A stretch of 64,000 bases of DNA from Rhipidocladum racemiflorum (lineage: Eukaryota; Streptophyta; Magnoliopsida; Poales; Poaceae), in NCBI GenBank assembly GCA_036346355.1, contig CM070580.1, positions 32,198,874 through 32,262,873 on the forward strand, in the 5' to 3' direction. The position numbers were made by a program, and so were the translations under genes. How positions within the stretch are numbered: the stretch's first letter is position 1; the number at the start of each line of letters is the position of its first letter. Below are positions 31,631-41,699 of the stretch, piece by piece. The notes below the pieces were generated by a model. That model worked only from the letters and a program-made list of their open reading frames with translations, had not been told where the DNA came from and did no database searches.

Positions 31631-34600
31631 TAATATTACATCTTCGGTTCAATATTTCGATATCTTTGGTTAAAAAGATAAATCTTCATTTGCTTAATTA
31701 GCTAAGTGGTTGCTTCTAGCTTGACTCAATCTGTACATCCACGTGGAAGCGTTTTTCTTTCATCTTGTGTACTTTAGCATCAACTTATTGGGAGTTGCTA
31801 TAAAGGTTGGAGCTCACTTTTCTTTTCCCCCGCAAAAAAAAAAAAGAAACGAAGCTCCTCACTCCTCCAAGCCGAAGGCTTCCTCTAGCCTCTTCTTGGG
31901 CGCCCCCTCCCCCTCCTTCCTCCCACACAATCAGGAAGCTCACATTGGTGCCTCCCCTAGTAGAGCAGCTCTCCATGGTGCCTCTCCTAGCAGAGCTCCT
32001 CCTCCATGGCGCCTCCCCAAGCCGAGCTCCCTGCTGCTGCCCATCTCCCAACCGAGCTCTTCCTTCTCCATTGGTTCTCCATGGGAGCAAAGGATGTAGG
32101 AATTTCTTTGTTTTGGTTTGTGCTTGCTCTAATGGAGTCCCTAGCTGGTATAGATGGCCCTAGGGTTCCTAGATTTGATTTATTTTGGAGGGAATTTGGT
32201 TCTAGGGTTGGGGGGGGATTTATGTTTTCGGGTGGAGTTGAACCCGAGTTTTAGAGCTGTGTTTTAGGGGTAGATAAAGTCATTCCATGGATTTTAAGCT
32301 GTAGAGGAAGTTGTAGCTTATCCTTTCCCCTTTAATTGAAGCACAAGAACATTAAAATCCATTAAGCTAATAGAAAATTATGCTCATTTTAGTTCGGGCT
32401 GTCTGAAGTGAGTTTATGATGGTAGATGTAATATTCAACTATGATTTTCGGCTAGTTGCAAGCCGAATTAGACTTTCTATTTGCCTAGAGAAAGCTAGGA
32501 AATTTCATGTAGATTGAGAAAATATATTTGTTTTCTTGATTTGCATTCTAGAATCAAAAGTTATGCTATGTTGAAGTGAGCTATCTGATACTGCAATTTC
32601 TCTGAAAATTCAGAAGTTGGGGTGAATCGGGTTTGATGTTCTTTTGGAATATGGTATTTTGATTGAGTTAGAACCAGTATGAATGGGTATGATATATTGG
32701 TAGATGATCTTGTGGTCATTTAGAGCACAAGAACTCCAAATTTGGTTTAGCCAATTAGGAGATATGCTAATCTGATTGTTGGCTGTCCGGAATTGGAATT
32801 AATGCAAATGATATCTGTTCATTTCAAATCTGGTATTTATGGATTTAGAACCAGTATGAATAGTTATGATATATTGGTAGATGATCTTCTTGTGGTCATT
32901 TAGAGCACAAGAACTACAAATTTGGTTTAGCCAATTATGAGATATGCTAATTTGAATGTGGGTTGTCCGGAATTAGAATTAATGCAAATGATCTCTGTTC
33001 ATTTCAAATCTGGTATTGATGGAGTTAGAGCCAGTATGAATGGGTATGATATATGGATATATGATCTTCTTGTGGTCATTTAGAGCACAAGAACTCCAAA
33101 TTTGATTTAGCCAATTAGGAGATATGCTAATTTGAATGTGGACTGTCTAGAAATGGAGTTAATGCAAATGATCATTGTTCTTTTGCAATCTGGTATTGAT
33201 TGAGGTACAACCAAATTGAATGGGTTTGTGATAATGGTAGATTATCCTCTTGTGGTCAATTAGAGACTAAGTTCACTCAATTTGGTTTAGCGAAGCAAAA
33301 GTTATGATTGTTTGAGTGGCTATTGTCTGGTGTGGCCGAAGTTTAGCTCAAGTGCAAGAGTGGATTTGAGTTGGATTAGTGGTTATTGAATTATTTGGTC
33401 TCCGGAGGGAGTTTAAAAGAAAAGTATTATTGTTATTTATCATTTGAGTCATGTTTGCATTATTTTGAGATGATTGCATATATGACTTTGCAGGGAATGC
33501 GAGCTTGGGGGTGGCTATGGCCTCTTGCCACCCCATTCTTCACGGTTAAAGGCAAGTGTATCACTAGTATGATTGCTAGGATGCCAATTCCTTGCTAAAT
33601 CTTTATGATTATGTTTATATTGAAAGAGAATTGGTAAATGATTATGAATTGTTATAGATGAGTATGTTGTGATGATTAAAATGATAAAGTGATGATTGTG
33701 AGTAAATGATATTGTGCATGAGTATTTATGTTCATATTGATGGAAGTATGGATGTTGGAAAAGAGTGCATTTTATGATTTATTCATGTTAAATTGCACAT
33801 GTGCATTCATAATGGAAGAGGCGACCCATTCTGATGCGGGCCTCTGTGTTCACACGTAGTGAACACGAAAGTCCTACCTAGTAGTCCCATTCATCAAGGT
33901 GAATGGGAGCGAGACAGTAAGAGTAGGCCCTTCCACGGGATGGAAGGGAATGAGCATGCATTCATGAGCATGCACATTGCATTGTATCGCTAATGCTTAT
34001 TGTGTTAATGGAAATGTGAGGTTTCGGGATCGAGTCGTGGACTCCTCCCAAGAGTTTTAATAAGGTAGGTGTGGGAGATAAGCAATGAGGTAAATGTGCT
34101 GATACAAATGCTATATATATTTGTTGTTTTGCATAACATTATGGGCATGTTGATTTAAATGCATTAATTGTTTATGTTATGATTGTCGGGTGCACTTTGC
34201 TGAGTCTTGGACTCACGTTTGTTTGTTTATTGTTTTTAGGTACTCTGAGAGTGACTGACTGGGTTTGGGACTTAGCTGCACCTCCACTGACGCTCACGAC
34301 ATGATAAAGGAGCTTGTTTGTTTAATTGGTTCACCTGAACATTTAGTTGAGATCATTGTAATAATCCTTGGTTGTGGTTATTATGATCCCTTTGATGTTA
34401 ATGACTAATAGATGTTAGAAGTTAACTACTGGAATCACTTGGTTAGATGTTTAGAGATTTATGCTTGAAATTGTTACTGTCATCTCTTTGCCTGCTGAGT
34501 GGATGTCCAAGTTTTAGGGAAGGTGCTGCCGAAATTTTTAGTAAGTTTGGCAACCTACTAGCTGGTTAGCTTGTTTTACTTTTATTCTCTTGTATCTTGT

Positions 34601-34657
34601 GAAGGTTGTTGCTTGAGGGTGTAACATTCGGGGCACGTGGGGTGCCGGGGTGTTACA
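31630..34657 (+). repeat. Long gypsy-type LTR (left edge uncertain)
   Basis: The right edge is clear: GGGTGTTACA ends at 34657, immediately before a primer-binding site. The left edge is not. A TGTAATATTACATC at 31629 would give about 3 kb, a length seen in Del/Tekay-type elements, but this is a guess. The LTR is non-coding, with C-rich and S/A/P-like open frames near 31850-32100, a tandem array at 32660-33350 and AT-rich remainder. Confidence 0.55.
32660..33350. repeat. ~178-bp tandem array inside the LTR, about four copies
   Basis: Units begin with a GAACCAGTATGAATGGGTAT-like sequence at 32671, 32848, 33028 and (more diverged) 33208, giving periods of 177, 180 and 180 bp. Each contains CTTGTGGTCATTTAGAGCAC and TTTAGCCAATTAGGAGATAT variants. 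The last unit is degenerate. Confidence 0.85.
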
Positions 34658-34659
34658 GT

Positions 34660-34671
34660 TGGTATCAGAGC
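34660..34671 (+). other. Primer-binding site, tRNA-iMet type
   Basis: TGGTATCAGAGC follows the LTR end by two bases, the canonical complement of the initiator-tRNA 3' end used by many plant LTR retrotransposons. No gag or pol in plus orientation follows, so this is a 5' stub. Confidence 0.85.
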
Positions 34672-34830
34672 GGGCTTTAGGTCTGTGATATGTGAATGTA
34701 GCAAATTACTATAGAGTAAACTAAAATGTGACCTGGAAAAGTAGAAACATGGCATACATTTCTACTTGTTAAAACTTGGCCTTAGGGCAATAACCTTAAA
34801 ATCTGAAATAGAGTGGTTAATTAATCTAAA
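34672..34830 (+). other. Leader stub after the primer-binding site
   Basis: About 160 bp of AT-rich DNA lies between the primer-binding site and the Tat-derived sequence. The junction between the two elements lies somewhere in 34740-34950. Confidence 0.4.
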
Positions 34831-34946
34831 ACATGACACACTCTGATGCTTGGGCTAGCCGACGATCGGTCCTGGACCTTGCAGCGTGAACAATCTCCTT
34901 TTTATCATCGAGGAAGCAGGCTTGAGCAATGCTGTTGTAGTCTCCT

Positions 34947-35708
34947 ATGGGAGATCGGCTTTCACTGCATTCATGGCATCGCGAAGGGGTTGGAAATCCT
35001 TTACAGCGCATTCCTTCAGTGCCCCGATTCTCTCCACCAGGCAATATCAGTCTCCCAGACGACACGACAAGCGACTTGCCTCCGCTGCCTTCTCAACCAA
35101 CACCACTAGTGCCACCAGCCTCCAACGCAATCACCAAACCGATTTTGCTTGTTACTGACATACTTGGCTTCAACCTATCGGACATTGAGAGCGAAGAGGA
35201 GGACCATCCATCAACCATTATTGACACCATTTTGGCAAAGGCAGAGAGTGCATCGGTTCGAGTCATGTTGGCCCCAAGTGTTGAAGAGAAGCTCAAGCAT
35301 CTCTGCAGAATCCTGCTCAACCCCAAGGCTGATCTTCTTAAAGACGCCCAGCTAATCCAGGATGCAGTGGATGCCATTAAACCCAATCTCCCCGAGCATG
35401 CTACGGTAGCACTCCTTGAAGCCTGCTTCATTAACGACAAGGAAAAGTCAGTCGACGAAGCCAATCAAAAGCTCGAGCATCGCATGGCACAACAGAAAGA
35501 CCAGAAGCTATTGGATCGGTTGGTGGCAAAAACCAAGGCCAAGAAAGCTAGGCTTGACGAGGATAACAAGGAATTCAAGGAGACCAAGGAGCTTGTATCG
35601 GCTCTGGAGGCATCCAAGAAGTCCTTGGAAGAGGAGCTGTTCAAAGTTAATGCCCAACTAGCCGATGCAGCCCCTAAAATGATAAGCTCCTCATCTTCGC
35701 TCAAGTAG
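34947..35708 (+). CDS. C-terminal part of antisense extra ORF, coiled coil
   Basis: An uninterrupted 253-codon frame. The first 70 residues are P/S-rich. An acidic SDIESEEED segment follows, then about 150 residues of heptad-like coiled coil (LLDRLVAKTKAKKARLDEDN, LEASKKSLEEELFKVNAQL). It corresponds to the C-terminal half of the extra ORF in the right-hand copy (42413-41774, minus), but protein similarity is only moderate. It lies opposite in sense to the adjacent pol. The N-terminal plant-mobile-domain half is absent. Expression is unlikely but the open frame is notable. Confidence 0.55.
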   Translation: MGDRLSLHSWHREGVGNPLQRIPSVPRFSPPGNISLPDDTTSDLPPLPSQPTPLVPPASNAITKPILLVTDILGFNLSDIESEEEDHPSTIIDTILAKAESASVRVMLAPSVEEKLKHLCRILLNPKADLLKDAQLIQDAVDAIKPNLPEHATVALLEACFINDKEKSVDEANQKLEHRMAQQKDQKLLDRLVAKTKAKKARLDEDNKEFKETKELVSALEASKKSLEEELFKVNAQLADAAPKMISSSSSLK

Positions 35709-36199
35709 AGAAGGTCTCCTTGGCCAAGGGTGTAGCAACAGTCTGAGCTCAATCGTCTAAGGTTATCCCTATCCCCGGCACGGCCGAAGAGGATCACAAG
35801 ATCATTGATGAAATTGACAAGATTCTTGCCAGTGCCTTAGCTATGCTGTCGGGTTTGGGGATCAACTCCTGTTGCTTTGCTTGATGTAAATTGTTGACCT
35901 GCTGCGGAACAATGCTTTTGCTGTTATCTAAATGTCAACTCTTAAATTGGTTGTTTAATCGATTTAAGGACGATGTACTTCATGGGCCATATACACAAGT
36001 TGCTAGAATTAACTACAACGAGTTAATTCAGTTCCTTTGTTTTGATCGATCAGTAACACTTCAATGACTGCAATGAGTTAACTAAAACTTCTAGCCAATT
36101 AAGACCCAACCCAGACACTTGGATAATATTTCTTCAAGTATTTTCCATTAATTGCCTTAGTAAACAACACACCATCTAATATCTCCAAAATATAAGAAT

Positions 36200-37405
36200 T
36201 TCTGCGAACTAGCCGTTAATTGTATATGGTCCCTCCCAAGTATGAGACCATTTCCCATATTGACTGTCCTTTGAGCCGATAGGTAAAATCATTTTCCACA
36301 CTAAATCGGCATCATCAAATGACTTAGGCACAACTTTTTTTATTATAAGCTCTTGCGATTCTAGCCTTATTCTTCTGAATTCGTTTCAACATTTGCAATC
36401 TCAATTCTGCCAGGTCATTCAAATTATCTGCTACTAAATCCCTATAGTCTTGAGCCAATAAATCATCTTGCCTCGTTACCCTCAATAAACTGATACTGAT
36501 CTCTATCGGTAATACTACTTCTTGTCCATACACAAGCTGATAGGGCGATAACGTGGTAGCTCCATGGCAAGTAATCCGATAGGACCATAATGAATTGGCT
36601 AACATGACATGCCAACTCCTAGGCTTTTCATCAATTTTTCTATTAATTAGCTTGATCAATGCCTTATTTGATGACTCGGCTTGACCATTAGCTTGCTCAT
36701 AATATGACAATGAATTTAGCAGCTTAACAACAGAGCTCTCAGCAAAACTTTGAAATTCACCGGACATAAACACAGTACCTTGATTGGTCGTAATTGTTTG
36801 AGGGATTCCAAATCGATAGATAATGTATTTCTAGACAAATGCAATTGCTTCAACGCTAGTCACTTTTTTCAAAGGTACAATTTCAACACATTTAGAAAAA
36901 TAATCGATCGCAGCCAATATGTACTTATGTCCTTTAGATGATGCAGTATATATCTGACCGATTATATCTATACCCCAACCTCTAAATGGCCAAGGCTTTA
37001 TGATGGGGTGTAAGCCCGCGGATGGTGTCAATTGTACATTTATTTTGGCAATCCTGCCATCCTTTATAATACTTTAAGCAAAAGCAATCCTCTAGCATCG
37101 TTGGCCAAAATATCCGGTATGTCTTAGTAGCCATTTCATTTTATGAGCCGACTGATGTGTTCTACAAATTCCCCCATGTACTTCCCCTATTGCCGCTTTC
37201 GCTTCTTCTGTTCCAAGACACCTCAACAACAACCCCTCCAATATATGATAAAAAGCGTGTTATCGAAAATGACATACTTTAAAGATTTTCTCTTGGTTTT
37301 CTTATCATCTGGCTTCGAAGGATCTGACAAATAATCTGATATTTTTAATTGCCAATCGGCTATATCAGTACACATAATCATTTTTTTCAATCGGTTCACA
37401 ATCAA
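36200..37405 (-). pseudogene. Integrase, left Tat-type arm
   Basis: The core shows WGIDIIGQIYTASSKGHKYI, DYFSKCVEIVPLKK and later NGQAESSNKALIKLI with the catalytic-region glutamate. WSYRITCHGATTLSPYQLVY and a basic KRIQKNKARIARAYNKK C-terminus follow. The segments between 36324 and 37405 are in different frames with stops. In the second catalytic region N replaces the expected D (TNQGT). Confidence 0.8.
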
Positions 37406-37599
37406 CTAATCGGTCAAAAACCTTATACCCTGAAGCCTGTTGCACCAATAAATTGGCCTTAGCATTTTGCTCGCGAGGGACGTGGAAAGAACTAAATGAG
37501 CCAATTATTCCCTAGCACTGCTCGAAGTATCTAACTAAAATATCATCATAGAAATTATACTCTCATCTCACTTGCTGTACCACAAACTAAGAATCACAA

Positions 37600-38960
37600 T
37601 AAGCTTCAACAGAGTTCACACCAAGATTGTTGAGCAATTGTAGACCCCTATGCAATGCCTCATACTCTGCTTGATTATTTGAGCATCAGCAATCAAGCCT
37701 AAGCGTAAACTCAAAGTTACATCCCTTTGGGGATATTAATTAACACGATACCAATTCCATCACCCTCTTGGAAAATTGATCCATCAAAATACAAACACCA
37801 AGGGGCAACCGTAATTATTCCACAATCAGTTCTATGTTCCGTTATGAAATCAGCTATTACTTTCCCTTTTACTGCTTTAGCCGACTCAAATATTGGGACG
37901 AACTCAGTAAGCCTATAAGCCCACTTTCCAAGTCAACCTTTCGAATTGGAGCAGACAGCATATACATAATTATATTGGCTTTACATATGACCTTACAAGC
38001 CAAAGCCAGTATATAATGTCTCAACTTAGTGCAAACAAAATACAAAGACAAATAGAGCTTTTCAATGGGAGGATACCTTATTTCAGCATCAATTAGTCAT
38101 CGGCTTAAATAAAAGATCACATGCTCTTTCTCATCGATCTCCTACACCAAGACTACTCCAATTGTCAACTCTTCAGCCGATACATATAGCCTAAACAGTA
38201 CATCCTTCTGTGGTGCGACCAAAACTGGACGTTTAGATAAATATTCTTTGATGTTTTCAAAGGATTTCTGCTAATCGGCTCCCCATACAAATTTTTGATT
38301 TTCTTTCATCCTTAATAACGAAGTAAATGCACCAATCCGACCTGATAAATTTGATATAAATCACCATAAATAATTTATTTTACCGATCAACCTCTGGAGG
38401 TCCTTTTTGCACATGGGGGTTGTGTATCGGCTATAGCCTTGACACAATCTTGATTAACTTTAATACCCCTCTCGTGCACCATAAACCCAAGAAACCGTCC
38501 AGCCAATACCCCAAAAGTACACATATATGGATTCATCTTCAGATTATGCGTTCTCATTTTCTTGAATACTTCCTCTAAATCGGCTATATGTTGATAATCA
38601 CCTCTAGACTTTACTACAACATCACCAATATAAATATCCACAATATGGACGATTAACTCATGGAAATCAAATTCATAGCTCTATGATATATAGCACCACC
38701 GCTTTTTAAACCGAAGGTCATCACAACCTACTCAAATAACCCTAGTGCCCTAGGGCATCAGAACGTTGTTTTGTGAATGTAGGTTTTCTTTTATTTTATC
38801 ATACATGAACAGATTAAACCATCCAGGAGACTGTTTAAACATCCTATAACCTAGTTTTAGTGTTAGCCGATGTTCAACAAGTTCTTGACTTAAACCAAGC
38901 ATTTCATGATACTCCCAAGCAAAATAATCCTTATAATTTCTCAACAAATTGACCAACTTT
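37600..38960 (-). pseudogene. Reverse transcriptase/RNase H, left Tat-type arm
   Basis: YKDYFAWEYHEMLGLSQELV opens the pre-RT region near 38940. The palm motif reads YIGDVVVKS and is followed by FLGFMVHERGIKVN near 38470. RNase H-like ELTIGVVLVQEI and RYPPIEKL text follows at 38040-38250. Stops and shifts interrupt all blocks. Confidence 0.78.
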
Positions 38961-39044
38961 TTCGTATACTAATGTGTCATATTTGAGCTAATAAAATTTG
39001 GTTTTTTCGTAACACCATCAACTATGTCTACTTCTTCTAATGCC

Positions 39045-40120
39045 TATGGTGCACGAGAGAGGCATCGAAGTCAACCAGGAACGTGTTAAGGCTATAGCTG
39101 ATACACAACCTCCAAGGTGCAAAAAGGATCTCTAAAAATTGGCTGATAAGATAAATTAGTTGAGACGATTTATATCAAACTTATCTAGTAGGATAGATGT
39201 TTTTACTCCATTACTAGGGTTAAAAGAAAATCAAAATTTTGTGTGCGGAGCCGATCAGCAGAGAGCCTTTGAAAATATCAAGGAATATCTGTCTAAACCT
39301 CCGGTATTAGCTGCACCACAAAACGGTGTGCCGTTTAGGTTGTACATATCGGCTGAAGAATTGACGATTGGAGCAGTCTTGGTGCAAGAAATAAGTGGAA
39401 AGGAACAAGTAATCTTGTATTTAAGCTGATGGCTAATTGATGCTGAAACAAGATATCCTCCCATTGAAAAGCTTTGTTTGTCTATATTTTGCTTTCACCA
39501 AGTTAAGATATTATATATTGGCTTTGGCTTGTAAGGTCATATGGAAAGACGATATAATTAAGTATATGCTATCTGCTCCGATTCTAAAAGGTTGACTTGG
39601 AAAGTGGGCTTATAGGCTTACTTAGTTTGACCTAACATTTGAATTGGCTAAAGCAGTTAAGAGACAGGTGATAGTCGATTTTATAACAGAACATAGAACC
39701 AATTGTGGAATAGTGACCATTGCCCCTTAGCAATTGTACTTTTATGGATCAGTATGCAGAGAGGGTAATGGTATTGGTATCATGCTAATATCCCTGAAGG
39801 GGTTATTTTGAGTTGGAATTCAGGCTTAATTTTCGATGTTCAAATAATCAAGCTGAGTGTGAGGCATTACTTAGGAGTCTGCATATGCTTGACAATCTTG
39901 GTGTTGACTCCGTTGAAGATTATGGTGATTCTCAGCTTGTGGTAATCAAGTAAGAGGGGAATAAATTGCTATGATGATATTTTGGCTAGGTACTTGGAAC
40001 AGCGTCAGGTGATAATCGGCTCATTTAGTTTTTTTTTTTCAATCGGCCATATCCCTCATGAGCAAAATAACAAGACCAATTCATTGGCACAGCAAGCTTC
40101 GGGGTATAAGGTTTTTGACC
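39045..40120 (+). pseudogene. RT C-terminus and RNase H, right arm
   Basis: The RT tail (VHERGIEVNQERVKAIAD) is followed by the connection (FISNLSSRIDVFTPLLGL), then RNase H (FRLYISAEELTIGAVLVQEI). A second RNase H-like stretch runs to about 40070. A stop at 39427 and several frame changes break the gene. Confidence 0.78.
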
Positions 40121-40126
40121 TATTAG

Positions 40127-41400
40127 TTGGTTGGGAGTCGATTTATATGCACTAACATAGCCAATTGGCAATTGAAGATATCAGATTATTTATCGTATCT
40201 ATTAAAGCCGATCGATAAGAAAACTAAAAGACAAGCTTTAAAATATGTTGTGCTCGATAATACGCTTTATTATCGAACTTTAGAAGGTTTGTTGCTGAGA
40301 TGTTTTGGAACTGAGGTGGCAAAATTGGCAATGGGGGAAGTGCATGAAGGAATTTGTGGAACTCATCAGTCGGCTCATAAAATGAAGTGGTTATTAAGGC
40401 GTACTGGTTACTTTTGGCTGACAATATTGGAAGATTGTTTTAGATACTACACAAGATGTCAAGATTTCTAGAAATTTAGAAATGTACAATTAGCACTTGT
40501 TGTAATCTTACACCTGATCATAAAGCCTTGGCGATTTAGAGGTTAGGGTGTGGATATAATCGGTCAAATATATCATGCATTGTCTAAAGGGCATAAGTAT
40601 ATATTATCCACGAACGATTATTTTTCTAAATGGGTTGATGCTATTACTTTGAAAAAGGTAACCAGTGTTGAGGCGATTGCGTTCGTCCAGGAGCACATTA
40701 TCTATCAGATCAGAATCCCTCAAACGATTACGACCGATCAAGATACTGTGTTTATGTCTAATGAATTTCAGAGTTTTGCTAGGAACTTTGGGATCAAGTT
40801 ACTGAATTCATCGCCTTATTATGCACAAGCTAATGGGCAAGCCGAGTCATCGAATAAGACATTAATCAAGCTAATTAAGAGGAAAATTGATGACAGCCAA
40901 GGTATTGGCTTGTGACATTGTCGGATATGTTATGGTCTTATTGGATTGCTTACTATAGAGCTACTAAGCTGTCACCCTATCAACTTGTGTATGGATAAGA
41001 TGCGCTATTGCTGATAGAAATCAGTATAAGTACTTTGAGGGTCGCTAGATAGGATAATTTATTGGTTTAGGATTATAAAAATTTGACAGTAACAATTTGA
41101 ATGACTTAGCTGTATTGTGGTTACGAACATTGGAACGAATTCAAAAAAATAAGGCTAGAGTCGCAAGAGCCTATAATAAAAAGGTTATGCCTAAGTCATT
41201 TGATGAAAACAACTTGGTATTTAAAACTATTTTACCCGTCGTCTCAAAGGATAGCCGATATGGAAAGTGGTCTCCGATGTGGGAAGGGTCGTATAGAGTT
41301 AATCAGCTAGTTCACAGTAATTCCTATATTTTGGAAACTTTGGTGGAGTACCATTCACTAAGGCGATCAATGGGAAATACTTGAAGAAATACTACCCAAG
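40127..41400 (+). pseudogene. Integrase, right Tat-type arm
   Basis: The N-terminal zinc-binding HHCC region is visible (GEVHEGICGTHQSAHKMKWL to YTRCQDF). The core follows from 40550 with DYFSKWVDA, TTDQDTVFMSNEF and NGQAESSNKTLIKLI, giving the D,D,E triad positions. A stop ends the frame at about 40915, and the C-terminal basic region continues at 41097-41384 in another frame. Confidence 0.8.
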
Positions 41401-41699
41401 TGTTTGGGTTGGATCATAATCGACTAAGGGCCTTAATTGACTCATTACGGTCAACTAGGGTAGTTGGTCGATTGAAGTTGGGAGACCGAATTAACTCGTT
41501 GCGGTTAATTCTGGTATATGGCCAATGGGATGCATCATCCTTTGAACAAAATTAATAACACATTAAGCACCATTTAGAATCAGTTAAACAGCTGTTTTAT
41601 AAATTACAAACTATGCTCAACACACAAGGATTTAAATATTATTTCCAGAAATGGGATAGTTTCAAAAGCTGACATATAATAGTTTGAAGTAGTTAAAGC

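Larger units (their letters stand above)
34830..39044 (-). mobile_element. Tat-type Ty3/gypsy fragment, left arm of palindrome
   Basis: Pol reads on the minus strand from the pre-RT region at about 39030 down to integrase at about 36200. An antisense extra ORF on the plus strand (34947-35708) converges on it. Both outer parts (gag side and LTR side) are missing. The RT catalytic box reads YIGD instead of YxDD, and there are many stops. It pairs with the right-hand copy over about 2.3-3.5 kb. Confidence 0.8.

Noticed and set aside
31629..31645. TGTAATATTACATC as exact 5' end of the long LTR
   Set aside because: It fits the expected length and TG start, but no second LTR or target duplication is available to confirm it. 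Used only as an approximate edge.
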